Assembly (NCBI RefSeq): GCF_947504135.1
Contig: NZ_CANNGG010000004.1
Location: forward strand, 248,001-312,000
From: an uncultured Tenacibaculum sp.
GTDB lineage: Bacteria; Bacteroidota; Bacteroidia; Flavobacteriales; Flavobacteriaceae
Length of the DNA: 64,000 bases
Direction: 5' to 3'
In this document: piece by piece, positions 8,371-16,611 of the stretch
Layout of the letters: each line of letters opens with the position of its first letter
How positions within the stretch are numbered: the stretch's first letter is position 1
Program-made: the position numbers and the translations under genes
Notes under the pieces: model-generated
Seen by the model: the letters and a program-made list of their open reading frames with translations, nothing else
Databases searched by the model: none
What the model was told of the DNA's origin: nothing

Positions 8371-9885
8371 CTAAAACGGAACATCATCGTCACTCGGACC
8401 GAATGCGTCTTCTGGTGAAGCGAAGTTACTAGATGCTACTTCATCGTTAAATCCAGAGTTCATACTCGATTGGAATTCACTACTAAACCCTTCTTCTAAA
8501 TCTGAGAATTTTGCCAAGTGTCCTGTAAACTTCAAACGGATATTATCCAATCCACCGTTACGGTGCTTTGCTACAATAAACTCTCCTTGACCTTCACATG
8601 GTGAGTGATCATCATCGTCCCATTCTGTCATTCCATAATATTCAGGACGATAGATAAACGATACAATATCGGCATCCTGCTCAATCGCTCCCGATTCACG
8701 AAGATCGGATAGTAACGGACGTTTACTTCCTCCACGGGTTTCAACCGCACGTGATAACTGAGAAAGTGCAATTACAGGTACATTCAATTCTTTACCTAGT
8801 GCTTTTAAGTTACGCGAAATCGTCGAAATTTCTTGTTCACGGTTACCTCCTGCTCCTCCAGCTGTCATTAACTGTAAGTAGTCAATAATTAATATTTTAA
8901 CTCCGTGTTGCGATACCAAACGACGCGCCTTAGCACGTAAATCGAAAATGGACAAGGCTGGTGTATCATCAATAAAAATAGGCGCTTCTGAAAGGTTTTT
9001 AACTTTAACATTTAATTGCTCCCATTCGTGTGGTTCTAAATTTCCTTTACGTAATTTTTCAGAAGTTAACCCTGTTTCCGAAGAAATCATACGCGTAATT
9101 AACTGTACCGATGACATCTCTAACGAAAATAAAGCTACAGGATGTCCGAAATCTATCGCCATATTTTTCGCCATGGAAATTACAAATGCCGTTTTACCCA
9201 TACCAGGACGTGCTGCAATAATAATTAAATCGGTAGGCTGCCAACCAGAAGTAAGTGCGTCTAATTTGGTAAAACCAGTTGCCAAACCACTCATTCCTTC
9301 TTTGGTAGAAATCTCCTGGATTTTATTAATGGATTGCTGAACTAAAGAGTCAGCTCTTTCTGCTCCTTTTTTTAAGTTTCCTTGTGTAACCTCAAATAAT
9401 TTTCCTTCGGCATCATCTAATAAATCAAAAACATCCATGGTTTCGTCATAGGCATTTTCAATAATTTCTGAAGAAATACTTATCAATCTTCTTTGAATGT
9501 ATTTTTCAAGAATAATTCTTGAATGAAACTCTATGTGGGCAGAAGAGGCTACTTTTTGTGTTAATCCAATTAGGTAAAAATCTCCTCCTGCTAAATCTAG
9601 TTTTCCATTTTTCTTTAATTGATTAGATACAGAAAGTAAATCAATTGGTTCTGAATTTTGAAATAACGCATAAATTGCATCATAAATTTCTTGATGTCTT
9701 TTATCATAGAAAGCCTCAGGATGCAAAATATCAATTACTTCATCAATTCCCTTTTTATCAATCATCATAGCTCCTAAAACAGCTTCTTCTAATTCTAAGG
9801 CTTGTGGTGGTAATTTTCCTTTTTCTAAGCTAATTATTTTAGCTTTATCTATTTTTGTTCCTTTAAGAGATTGGGTTCTTTCCAT
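8371..9885 (-). CDS. dnaB: Replicative DNA helicase DnaB
   Basis: 504 aa, normal length. The N-terminal DnaB domain (about 20-125, starting LPPQALELEEAVLGAMM) is followed by the RecA-like ATPase with Walker A ARPGMGKTAF, the walker-B-type segment ILIIDYLQLM, and the conserved AIEQDADIVSFIYRPEYY near the C-terminus. It is the hexameric helicase that unwinds DNA ahead of the replisome. The C-terminal acidic tail ends SDDDVPF. A TACATTTG promoter box lies only five bases upstream of the ATG, so the mRNA is probably leaderless or nearly so. Transcribed divergently from the DUF3810 gene. Confidence 0.96.
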   Translation of the reverse strand: MERTQSLKGTKIDKAKIISLEKGKLPPQALELEEAVLGAMMIDKKGIDEVIDILHPEAFYDKRHQEIYDAIYALFQNSEPIDLLSVSNQLKKNGKLDLAGGDFYLIGLTQKVASSAHIEFHSRIILEKYIQRRLISISSEIIENAYDETMDVFDLLDDAEGKLFEVTQGNLKKGAERADSLVQQSINKIQEISTKEGMSGLATGFTKLDALTSGWQPTDLIIIAARPGMGKTAFVISMAKNMAIDFGHPVALFSLEMSSVQLITRMISSETGLTSEKLRKGNLEPHEWEQLNVKVKNLSEAPIFIDDTPALSIFDLRAKARRLVSQHGVKILIIDYLQLMTAGGAGGNREQEISTISRNLKALGKELNVPVIALSQLSRAVETRGGSKRPLLSDLRESGAIEQDADIVSFIYRPEYYGMTEWDDDDHSPCEGQGEFIVAKHRNGGLDNIRLKFTGHLAKFSDLEEGFSSEFQSSMNSGFNDEVASSNFASPEDAFGPSDDDVPF

Positions 9886-9890
9886 GACAG

Positions 9891-9898
9891 CAAATGTA
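9891..9898 (-). promoter_or_regulatory. Bacteroidota -7 promoter element of dnaB
   Basis: The minus strand reads TACATTTG (consensus TAnnTTTG) 5 bp before the dnaB ATG, which implies a transcript with almost no 5' leader. No convincing -33 TTG was found. Confidence 0.45.
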
Positions 9899-9975
9899 TA
9901 TTTTTAAGATGATATTTATAGGTGAGTTCTTTAAATTTCTTTTTGCACAATTTTGCAAACAAAAGTGTTATTAAC

Positions 9976-10007
9976 TTGTTGATAACGTACCAACTTTCTT
10001 ATTTTTG
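9976..10007 (+). promoter_or_regulatory. Promoter of the DUF3810 gene
   Basis: TTG (9976-9978), a 21-bp spacer and TATTTTTG (10000-10007) match the Bacteroidota -33/-7 consensus. The ATG is at 10013, so initiation would fall at or next to the start codon (leaderless). Confidence 0.5.
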
Positions 10008-10012
10008 GGCTT

Positions 10013-11077
10013 ATGAAGCTTCCAAAAAAACATCTTTATATAGCGTTAACACTCCCTATTCAAATTCTTTTAGTACAATTTTTAAGTCAAAAATCGCTGT
10101 GGATTGAGCAATATTATAGTAATGGTGTTTACCCATACCTTTCTGTTTTTTTTCGTTTTATTTTGGGATGGATTCCTTTTTCTTTTGGTGATGCATTAGG
10201 TTTATTTTTAATTGTTATTTTCAGTAAGTCTTTATACGGTTTGATAAAAAACCGATTTAAAAATTCGCTTTCTAAATTACTAAATTTTATCATTACTTTA
10301 TCTATAATTTATTTTTGTTTTTATGCTTTTTGGGGTTTGAATTATTTTAGAGAGCCTTTAGCTAAGAACTTAGGCTTACAACAATCTAACTATACTACTG
10401 AAGAATTAGTTTCTACAACAAAACATATTATCAAAGAATTAAACGCTGTTCACCTAAAAATTACTTCTAATGATTCTTTAATAGTGGTAATTCCTTATTC
10501 TCAAAAAGAAATATATAAGTTGGCTCCTAATGGTTTTAAATCCTTATCTACCATTTATCCACAGTTGAACTATCAAACTTCATCAATAAAAAGTTCTTTG
10601 GTAAGTTTATTTCAATCGTACAATGGGACTTCAGGATATATTAACCCCATAACTGGAGAGGCTCAAGTAAATGATATGATTCCTAAAACAGGTTATCCAG
10701 CTACCACCTGTCATGAAATAGCACACCAAATTGGTTGGGCTGCAGAAAATGATGCTAACTTTGTAGGTTTTTTAGCTTCTGTAGCAAATGATGACCTCTA
10801 CTTTAAATACTCTGGTTATCGTATGGCATACAACTATTGTATAGGTCAAGTATATAAAAGAGATAAAGAGTTAGGAAAAAAACTAGCTAAAACGGTAAAT
10901 AAAGGTGTTTATAAAGATTATAAAGCTAGTTACGTATATTGGCAGCAATTTAAAAACCCGATTGAACCTTACTTAAAAAAAGGATACAATTCATATTTAA
11001 AAGCCAACAACCAATCAAAAGGAATACAATCGTATAGCTATGTTGTCGACTTATTGATCGCTTATTTTAAAAAATGA
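10013..11077 (+). CDS. DUF3810 membrane protein with a putative zinc-metallopeptidase motif
   Basis: 354 aa. Three N-terminal hydrophobic segments (about 8-25, 41-72, 90-110) precede a soluble domain. It contains HEIAHQ (234-239) with an acidic residue shortly after (AEND, E245), the pattern of HExxH zinc peptidases. DUF3810 is a Bacteroidota family of unknown function, and the intact HEIAH suggests catalysis. An upstream in-frame start would overlap the -7 promoter box at 10000-10007, so the ATG at 10013 is chosen. It lies 79 bp upstream of pepT on the same strand. Confidence 0.8.
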   Translation: MKLPKKHLYIALTLPIQILLVQFLSQKSLWIEQYYSNGVYPYLSVFFRFILGWIPFSFGDALGLFLIVIFSKSLYGLIKNRFKNSLSKLLNFIITLSIIYFCFYAFWGLNYFREPLAKNLGLQQSNYTTEELVSTTKHIIKELNAVHLKITSNDSLIVVIPYSQKEIYKLAPNGFKSLSTIYPQLNYQTSSIKSSLVSLFQSYNGTSGYINPITGEAQVNDMIPKTGYPATTCHEIAHQIGWAAENDANFVGFLASVANDDLYFKYSGYRMAYNYCIGQVYKRDKELGKKLAKTVNKGVYKDYKASYVYWQQFKNPIEPYLKKGYNSYLKANNQSKGIQSYSYVVDLLIAYFKK

Positions 11078-11156
11078 ATATTAACATAAATTCATCTTAT
11101 TTCACTTCTCTAAATACATTTGAAATAGCTATTTTTGAAGCTTTAAAAATACTACG

Positions 11157-12395
11157 ATGAACAAACAACATATAATCGACCGATTTATTAAGTATGTAAC
11201 TATTGATACTGAAAGTGATCCTAACAATCCTGCTTTTCCTAGTACTGAAAAACAATGGGACTTAGCCAAAGTTCTTGAAAAAGAACTAAAGGAAATAGGA
11301 ATGGAAGATGTTGAATTAGATGAAAATTGTTATTTAATGGCAACGTTACCTAGTAATTTAGATTACGAAGTGCCAACTATTGGTTTTGTTGCTCATATTG
11401 ATACAAGTCCAGATTTTACAGGAGCTAATGTTAAGCCTCAAATTCATGAGAATTACGATGGTAAAGATATCTTATTAAACAAGGAAGAGAACATCGTTTT
11501 ATCTCCTGATTATTTCGAGGATTTATTACAATACAAAGGTCAAACAATCATTACTACTGACGGTACTACTTTGTTAGGTGCTGATGATAAAGCTGGGGTT
11601 ACTGAAATCGTTTCAGCTATGGAATACTTAATCCAACACCCAGAAATTAAGCACGGTAAAATCCGTATTTGCTTTACTCCTGATGAAGAAGTTGGTAAAG
11701 GAGCTCATATGTTTGATGTTGAAAAATTTGGAGCAGAATGGGCTTACACAATGGACGGAAGTCAGATTGGAGAATTAGAGTACGAAAACTTTAATGCTGC
11801 TGGAGCAACAGTTACTATTAATGGTAAAATTGTACATCCAGGATACGCGAAAGGAAAAATGATCAATTCTATGTTAATTGCAAGTGAGTTCATTAATGCT
11901 TTACCTGAAGATGAAGTACCAGAAAAAACTACGGGTTACGAAGGTTTCTTCCATTTACACCACATGCAAGGTGAAGTTGAAAAAACAACTTTACACTATA
12001 TTATTAGAGATCACGACATGGATCAATTCAATAACCGTAAACAAGCTATGTTAGATTTAGCTGAAGTGTTGAATGCCAAACGTGGACAAAAGCTAATTTC
12101 AGTTGAAATTAAAGATCAATATTTCAATATGAAAGAAAAAGTAACTCCTGTAATGCATATTGTTGATATTGCTGAAGAGGTAATGAAAGACATGGGAATC
12201 ACTCCGTTAATCAAACCTATTCGTGGTGGTACTGATGGTTCTCAACTATCATACAAAGGATTGCCTTGTCCGAACATTTTTGCTGGTGGTCATAATTTCC
12301 ACGGACGTTATGAATATGTTCCTGTAGAAAGTATTGTAAAAGCTAGTGAGGTTATTGTTGGTATTGCTCAAAAAGTAGCAGTAAAATTCCAATAA
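11157..12395 (+). CDS. pepT: Peptidase T (tripeptidase, M20 family)
   Basis: 412 aa, normal length. It removes the N-terminal residue of tripeptides in the cytosol with two zinc ions. Metal ligands and catalytic residues are visible in order: HIDTSPDF (H80, D82), LLGADDKAG (D143), TPDEEVGKG (catalytic E177 with E178), an aspartate in YTMDGSQ (D200), and a histidine late in the protein ([11 protein letters not shown]). The pattern [16 protein letters not shown] is typical of PepT. -7-like boxes TACATTTG (11115-11122) and TATTTTTG (11130-11137) precede the ATG. A strong terminator follows. Confidence 0.95.
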   Translation: MNKQHIIDRFIKYVTIDTESDPNNPAFPSTEKQWDLAKVLEKELKEIGMEDVELDENCYLMATLPSNLDYEVPTIGFVAHIDTSPDFTGANVKPQIHENYDGKDILLNKEENIVLSPDYFEDLLQYKGQTIITTDGTTLLGADDKAGVTEIVSAMEYLIQHPEIKHGKIRICFTPDEEVGKGAHMFDVEKFGAEWAYTMDGSQIGELEYENFNAAGATVTINGKIVHPGYAKGKMINSMLIASEFINALPEDEVPEKTTGYEGFFHLHHMQGEVEKTTLHYIIRDHDMDQFNNRKQAMLDLAEVLNAKRGQKLISVEIKDQYFNMKEKVTPVMHIVDIAEEVMKDMGITPLIKPIRGGTDGSQLSYKGLPCPNIFAGGHNFHGRYEYVPVESIVKASEVIVGIAQKVAVKFQ

Positions 12396-12417
12396 TCTAT
12401 TACTACGTTATAAAATT

Positions 12418-12447
12418 AAAAACTCTAGCTGCAGCTAGAGTTTTTTT
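12418..12447 (+). terminator. Intrinsic terminator of pepT
   Basis: A perfect palindrome centred on AGCTGCAGCT (12421-12442), preceded by A-residues and followed by seven T. The duplicated CCCC-block element begins directly after it. Confidence 0.9.
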
Positions 12448-12590
12448 AATGATATCATCTACCCCTTAAAGAAAATATCATAGTTTTTGAAATAAATCCC
12501 CTTAACTTTATTTCACCACAAATATGAATCTTTTTAAAAAGCTTAGAAACAGGAAAATTCCCTTTTACCTAACTTAAAAACCCCTTATTT
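12448..12590. repeat. CCCC-block intergenic element, copy A
   Basis: Non-coding DNA starting right after the pepT terminator, with four short C-runs at 12462, 12498, 12560 and 12581 (gaps 36, 62, 21). It aligns by eye with the element at 13925-14066: shared words are ACCCCT plus AAAGA, ACTTTATTT/TCTTTATTT followed by CACAAATAT/TACAAATAT, and AGGAAAAT followed by CCC. The element ends ~85 bp before the lysA start. Function unknown. Confidence 0.6.
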
Positions 12591-12676
12591 CACAAAAAAA
12601 CACAAATTTGTATATTTCTTTTATTTAATTTTTTGCCTAGTACCTCCTATCTATTTTTGCGGCAAATAATTATCAA

Positions 12677-13882
12677 ATGAATAGACGAGACCTTTTAAAG
12701 TTGACAGATAAGTATCAGTCTCCTTTGTATGTATACGACACTGAAAAAATCATTTCTCAATACAAGAAGATTACCTCTGCATTTTCAAAAGTGAAAAATG
12801 TAAAAATTAATTATGCAGTAAAAGCGTTATCTAACATTAATATATTAAAGGTGTTTAATAAACTTAATAGCGGATTAGATACAGTTTCTATTCAAGAAGT
12901 TAAATTAGGTTTATTAGCTGGGTTTGAACCTCATGAAATTATCTACACTCCTAACGGTGTTTCTCTTCAAGAAATAGAAGATGTTGCTAAATTAGGCGTG
13001 CAAATTAATATTGATAACTTATCTATTTTAGAGTTATTCGGACAAAAACACCCAAAAATTCCTGTTTGTATTCGTATTAATCCGCATGTTATGGCAGGTG
13101 GAAATAGTAAAATATCAGTAGGTCATATCGATTCTAAATTTGGAATTTCAATTCACCAAGTACCTCATATAAAAAGAGTAGTTGAAAATACAGGAATGCA
13201 TATTAATGGAATACATATGCATACGGGTTCTGATATTTTAGATATTGATACTTTTTTACGTGCTTCTGAAATTTTATTTAATGTGGCTAAACAATTCGAA
13301 AACATTGACTTTGTAGATTTTGGTAGTGGATTTAAAGTTCCTTATAAAAAAGATGATATCTCTACTAATATAGAAGAGTTAGGAGAAAAACTATCGACTA
13401 GATTTAATCAATTTTGTAAAGATTATGGTAAAGATATTACCCTAATGTTTGAACCTGGGAAGTTTTTAGTTAGTGAAGCTGGTTATTTCTTAGCAAAAGT
13501 AAATGTGATTAAACAGACAACTTCTACTGTATTTGCTGGTATCGATAGTGGTTTAAATCATTTAATTCGACCAATGTTTTATAATTCATACCATCAAATA
13601 GAAAACATTTCTAACCCAAAAGGAAGAGAGCGTTTTTATAGTGTAGTAGGTTATATTTGTGAAACAGATACTTTTGGCTCTAACCGAAGAATTAATGAAA
13701 TTTCTGAAGGAGATATATTGTGTTTCCATAATGCAGGAGCTTATTGTTTTACTATGGCATCTAACTATAACTCTAGATACAGACCCGCTGAAGTAATGGT
13801 TTATAAAGGAAAAGATTACTTAATTAGAAAAAGGGAAACTATAGAAGATATTCTTAGAAACCAAGAAAACATTACATTATAA
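12677..13882 (+). CDS. lysA: Diaminopimelate decarboxylase
   Basis: 401 aa, fold-type III PLP enzyme that converts meso-diaminopimelate to L-lysine. The Schiff-base lysine is in INYAVKAL (K49). Further family marks are SKFGI (usually HFGSKFGI), the histidine-bearing HMHTGSD, the glycine loop FGSGF for phosphate, EPGKFLV (substrate contact) and CETDTFG, which carries the catalytic cysteine of the partner subunit. Length is normal. A TATTTTTG box (12652-12659) with a TTG 16 bp upstream may be its promoter. Both sides carry copies of the same ~140 bp CCCC-block element. A strong terminator follows. Confidence 0.93.
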   Translation: MNRRDLLKLTDKYQSPLYVYDTEKIISQYKKITSAFSKVKNVKINYAVKALSNINILKVFNKLNSGLDTVSIQEVKLGLLAGFEPHEIIYTPNGVSLQEIEDVAKLGVQINIDNLSILELFGQKHPKIPVCIRINPHVMAGGNSKISVGHIDSKFGISIHQVPHIKRVVENTGMHINGIHMHTGSDILDIDTFLRASEILFNVAKQFENIDFVDFGSGFKVPYKKDDISTNIEELGEKLSTRFNQFCKDYGKDITLMFEPGKFLVSEAGYFLAKVNVIKQTTSTVFAGIDSGLNHLIRPMFYNSYHQIENISNPKGRERFYSVVGYICETDTFGSNRRINEISEGDILCFHNAGAYCFTMASNYNSRYRPAEVMVYKGKDYLIRKRETIEDILRNQENITL

Positions 13883-13890
13883 GAAAAGTT

Positions 13891-13924
13891 AAAAGCTCTG
13901 ACTTTTTTGAGTCAGAGCTTTTTT
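13891..13924 (+). terminator. Intrinsic terminator of lysA
   Basis: AAGCTCTGACT (13893-13903) pairs with AGTCAGAGCTT (13910-13920), 11 bp with a 6-nt loop, followed by a T-run. Copy B of the CCCC-block element starts immediately after it. Confidence 0.92.
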
Positions 13925-14066
13925 AAAATATAATCAACCCCTCAAAGACTATATTTTAAAACTTTGTAATTAAAGTCCCCTATCTTTATTTACATTACAA
14001 ATATCATTTAAATATTTTATAATTTTCATAGGAAAATCCCCTTTTTTATAAAGATAACCCCCTAAA
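13925..14066. repeat. CCCC-block intergenic element, copy B
   Basis: Diverged homologue of the element at 12448-12590. C-runs begin at 13938, 13977, 14038 and 14058, with gaps 39, 61 and 20 versus 36, 62 and 21 in copy A. Both copies begin at the T-run of an intrinsic terminator. No open frame is shared between the copies. Confidence 0.6.
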
Positions 14067-14071
14067 ATAAC

Positions 14072-14102
14072 AAAACAGCCTTTAATTTTAAAAGCTGTTT
14101 CA
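14072..14102 (-). terminator. Terminator hairpin left from the TonB-receptor remnant
   Basis: AAACAGC and GCTGTTT form a stem whose inner bases (CTTTAA/TTAAAAG) also pair. On the minus strand the hairpin ends in a T-rich run and lies 33 bp past the stop of the receptor remnant. Confidence 0.65.
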
Positions 14103-14134
14103 TGGTTAATTTAAAATATTTAAAAAGTTTGTGT

Positions 14135-14303
14135 TTAGAAAATATATCGTAAACCTAACTGCATTTGCCAACGAGAAAGTAAGCTAGAATCAAAACCAAA
14201 CGTTTTGTTTGAGTTAGGTGTAAATAAATATATTGAAGCTTGTTAATAATCAGGCATATAACTAGTAGGGGCAACATCTGGAAATCTAATATCTCTAATT
14301 TAA
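14135..14303 (-). pseudogene. Remnant of a TonB-dependent receptor C-terminus
   Basis: The minus strand reads about 55 codons in one frame. They include RFPDVAPTSYMPDY, then an in-frame TAA, then TPNSNKTFGFDSSL and LLSRWQMQLGLRYIF before the terminal TAA (14135-14137). That last segment is the typical final beta-strand of outer-membrane TonB receptors with a carboxypeptidase-like N-domain, ending in aromatic F. Everything upstream is gone: homology stops where the rplI terminator begins. It is therefore a deletion remnant with a stop mutation, not a gene. Confidence 0.75.
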
Positions 14304-14305
14304 GA

Positions 14306-14336
14306 AATAAAAAAATCCACTCGACTGAGCGGATTT
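14306..14336 (-). terminator. Intrinsic terminator of the rpsF-rpsR-rplI operon
   Basis: On the minus strand AAATCCGCTC pairs with GAGTGGATTT (one G-T pair, 4-nt loop), followed by a T-run. It lies about 35 bp past the rplI stop. Confidence 0.85.
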
Positions 14337-14370
14337 ATACTTTATTAATAGGTATTTAACAATTTAGTTA

Positions 14371-14817
14371 CTATTCAGCAACTACTTCAAATACGATGTC
14401 AGCTACAACAGTTCTGTGTAAACGTACAGCAGCGTTGTATTTTCCTAATCTTTTTACGTTACCTCCAGTAACTTTGATAAATTTCTTATCTACTTCAGTA
14501 CCAGCCTTAGCTAAAGCTGCAGCAACATCAATGTTGTTTACTGAACCAAATAATTTATCTCCTGAACCTACTTTAGAAGCTATTTTGATTTCATAACCTT
14601 TAATAGTTTCTGCTACTTTGTTAGCATCTTCTATTAATTTAGCTTCTTTAAAAGCACGTTGCTTTAAGTTTTCTGCTAATACTTTTTTAGCTGAAGAAGT
14701 AGCTAAAATTGCATATCCTTGAGGTATTAGGTAGTTACGTCCGTAACCATTCTTAACGGTTACAACATCGTCTTTAAAACCTAAGTTTTCTACGTCTTGT
14801 TTTAATATCAATTCCAT
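14371..14817 (-). CDS. rplI: 50S ribosomal protein L9
   Basis: 148 aa, normal length for L9, which binds 23S rRNA domain V at the base of the L1 stalk. The N-terminal RNA-binding domain shows the family signature (VENLGFKDDVVTVKNGYGRN then LIPQGYA), a central long helix (about 45-75), and a C-terminal domain with KLFGSVNN. It is the last gene of rpsF-rpsR-rplI, 15 bp after rpsR, and is followed by a terminator. Confidence 0.97.
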   Translation of the reverse strand: MELILKQDVENLGFKDDVVTVKNGYGRNYLIPQGYAILATSSAKKVLAENLKQRAFKEAKLIEDANKVAETIKGYEIKIASKVGSGDKLFGSVNNIDVAAALAKAGTEVDKKFIKVTGGNVKRLGKYNAAVRLHRTVVADIVFEVVAE

Positions 14818-14832
14818 GTTTCTACTTCTTTA

Positions 14833-15129
14833 TTATTTTAACATATCTCCAACGTAAGGCATTAAAGCTAAGTGACGAGCTCTTTTAATAGCTTGTGCCA
14901 CTTTACGTTGATATTTTAATGATGTTCCTGTTAAACGTCTTGGTAAAATTTTACCCTGTTCGTTTACTAAATACATTAAGAAGTCTGCATCTTTGTAATC
15001 GATGTACTTAATACCGTTTTTCTTGAAACGACAGTATTTAGCTTCTTTTTTAGTTTCGATATCAAGCGGAGTTAAGTAACGTACTTCTCCTTGCTTATTT
15101 CCTTTTGCTTGTTGTTCTATAGATGCCAT
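14833..15129 (-). CDS. rpsR: 30S ribosomal protein S18
   Basis: 98 aa, slightly longer than the ~75-85 aa typical of proteobacterial S18 because of an N-terminal extension (about 25 residues) seen in Bacteroidota. The conserved core includes [17 protein letters not shown] and [20 protein letters not shown]. It pairs with S6 in the platform of the 30S subunit, which matches the gene lying 3 bp after rpsF. Confidence 0.97.
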   Translation of the reverse strand: MASIEQQAKGNKQGEVRYLTPLDIETKKEAKYCRFKKNGIKYIDYKDADFLMYLVNEQGKILPRRLTGTSLKYQRKVAQAIKRARHLALMPYVGDMLK

Positions 15130-15132
15130 TTC

Positions 15133-15474
15133 TTACTTTTTTGCAGATTTAACACGGTTTCTTCTCTTTTCGGCCCAAGCTGCAGCATGCTTATCTAACT
15201 TTACAGTTAAATAACGCATAACGCTATCGTCACGTCTAAACTCTAATTCAAACGGAGCAATTGCATCACCTGCTACTTTGTACTCAAATAAGTGGTAAAA
15301 TCCACTTTTTTTCTTTTCGATTGGATAAGCTAATTTTTTTAAGCCCCAATCTTCTTTAGAAATCATTTCTGCACCTTTAGAAAGTAAATAGTCCTCAAAC
15401 TTCTTTACTGCTTCCTTTATCTGAGTTTCAGATAAAACGGGATTCAAAATGAAAACAGTTTCGTAATGATTCAT
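15133..15474 (-). CDS. rpsF: 30S ribosomal protein S6
   Basis: 113 aa, normal length. The start MNHYETVFILNPVLSE is typical, as is the central GLKKLAYPIEKKKSGFY. It is the first gene of the three-gene ribosomal operon rpsF-rpsR-rplI; no ssb or priB lies between, as is usual in Bacteroidota. A full consensus promoter lies upstream (15508-15537), leaving a leader of roughly 25-30 nt. Confidence 0.97.
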   Translation of the reverse strand: MNHYETVFILNPVLSETQIKEAVKKFEDYLLSKGAEMISKEDWGLKKLAYPIEKKKSGFYHLFEYKVAGDAIAPFELEFRRDDSVMRYLTVKLDKHAAAWAEKRRNRVKSAKK

Positions 15475-15507
15475 AATTAAATTATTTAAAATTTATTTTT
15501 AAGCCTG

Positions 15508-15537
15508 CAAATATACTGCTTTTTAATCCATAAACAA
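15508..15537 (-). promoter_or_regulatory. Promoter of the rpsF-rpsR-rplI operon
   Basis: The minus strand reads TTG (15537-15535), a 19-bp spacer and TATATTTG (15515-15508), a full match to the Bacteroidota TTG/TAnnTTTG promoter. Confidence 0.65.
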
Positions 15538-15597
15538 ACTCTACGACTTAAATAATTTAATGATTTTGTGTAAGTTTGTAACTAAACACTCTTTTTT

Positions 15598-16494
15598 ATG
15601 CAAATCCCTGAAATTCCTAATTTAGTTCATTATGCTATTCCTTTTTTTATTTTAACTATTATTATTGAAGTAATATTAACCGTTAAAGTAAAATTAGAAG
15701 ATTATGAGTTTAGAGATGCTGCTACATCCATAACTATGGGGTTAGGGAATGTTTTCATAGGGTTATTTACCAAAGGATTAATATTCGGAGTATTTTTATT
15801 TCTATATCAATATCACCTGTTTACCATTCCGTTTACTTGGTGGGCTTGGTTGATTTTGTTATTTGCTGAAGATTTTGCCTATTACTGGAATCATAGGATT
15901 GCACATGAAAGCAGATTGTTTTGGGCTAGCCATGTGGTGCATCATTCTTCTACAAAATACAATTTAAGTACTGCTTTACGTCAAACTTGGTCAGGAAGCT
16001 TTTATACATTTATATTTTGGGCACCGTTAGCAATTATAGGTTTTCATCCACTAATGATCGTGACCCAAATGAGTATTAGTTTGTTGTATCAATACTGGAT
16101 TCATACCGAACTTATTGACAAAATGCCTAAGTGGTTTGAGACAGTTTTTAATACACCTAGCCATCATAGAGTTCATCATGCAACCAATCCTCAATATCTA
16201 GATAGAAACCATGCTGGTATTTTCATTATTTGGGATAAGCTTTTTGGTACTTTTGAACCTGAAGTTGAGAAACCAGTATATGGTTTGGTTACCAATATAA
16301 ACACTTATAATCCTATTAAAGTAGCTTTTATTGAATGGTATAATATGTTTACCGATGTTTTTACCAGTAAAACTACGCTAGGTAAAAGGCTTTTATATTT
16401 TATAAAACCTCCTGGATGGAAACATGACGGAACAGGAAAACTTTCTACAGATTTACGCAGGGAAAGGGAAAACAAACAAGAAAATAAAACTTAA
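15598..16494 (+). CDS. Sterol desaturase / fatty acid hydroxylase superfamily membrane protein
   Basis: 298 aa with several hydrophobic segments (about 10-30, 48-72, 78-95, 135-165). The di-iron histidine boxes characteristic of this superfamily are present: HRIAHE, then HVVHHSS, then HRVHHATN. Members hydroxylate or desaturate lipids at the membrane using O2; the substrate cannot be read from sequence. A TAAGTTTG box (15571-15578) about 20 bp before the ATG fits a -7 element. The gene converges on a minus-strand small-RNA candidate whose terminator lies 6 bp past this stop. Confidence 0.88.
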   Translation: MQIPEIPNLVHYAIPFFILTIIIEVILTVKVKLEDYEFRDAATSITMGLGNVFIGLFTKGLIFGVFLFLYQYHLFTIPFTWWAWLILLFAEDFAYYWNHRIAHESRLFWASHVVHHSSTKYNLSTALRQTWSGSFYTFIFWAPLAIIGFHPLMIVTQMSISLLYQYWIHTELIDKMPKWFETVFNTPSHHRVHHATNPQYLDRNHAGIFIIWDKLFGTFEPEVEKPVYGLVTNINTYNPIKVAFIEWYNMFTDVFTSKTTLGKRLLYFIKPPGWKHDGTGKLSTDLRRERENKQENKT

Positions 16495-16499
16495 AAAGA

Positions 16500-16598
16500 A
16501 AAAAACCTCCAGCTTTTTTTAAATGCTGGAGGTTCGAATATCATCTTTAAATGATATTTCAGGGGGACTTATACTGTAAAGTCAGCTCCTCCGAATTA
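16500..16598 (-). ncRNA. Candidate structured small RNA with its own promoter box and terminator
   Basis: On the minus strand a TAAATTTG box (16611-16604) is followed by ~98 nt of compact secondary structure and an intrinsic terminator. P2 is GACTT/AAGTC (16583-16579 with 16570-16566, 8-nt loop). P3 is AATATCAT/ATGATATT in the segment 16537-16558. P1 would be GGAGG (16592-16588) with CCTCC (16532-16528), closing a three-way junction. The same CCTCC is the 5' arm of the terminator stem, so P1 and the terminator exclude each other. No gene follows on this strand. It could be an independent sRNA; the Rfam Flavo-1 family is a candidate to test, not an assignment. Confidence 0.5.
16501..16534 (-). 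terminator. Intrinsic terminator of the small-RNA candidate
   Basis: AACCTCCAGC pairs with GCTGGAGGTT (10 bp, loop A/T-rich). On the minus strand it is followed by seven T. The plus-strand side lacks a T-run, so it serves the minus transcript mainly. Confidence 0.8.
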
Positions 16599-16603
16599 TA
16601 TCG

Positions 16604-16611
16604 CAAATTTA
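16604..16611 (-). promoter_or_regulatory. -7 promoter element of the small-RNA candidate
   Basis: The minus strand reads TAAATTTG, an exact consensus match. No clear TTG was found at the -33 position. Confidence 0.4.

Noticed and set aside
8948..9340. 130-codon plus-strand open frame inside dnaB
   Set aside because: Antisense to the DnaB ATPase domain; no independent evidence.
9922..10107. 61-codon plus-strand frame overlapping the DUF3810 start
   Set aside because: Lies across the promoter and the real start in another frame.
13925..14066. Similarity between CCCC-block copy B and the small-RNA candidate (AAGTCCCC and AATATCATTTAAA)
   Set aside because: Only two short AT-rich words are shared in different spacing; not enough to claim a third copy.
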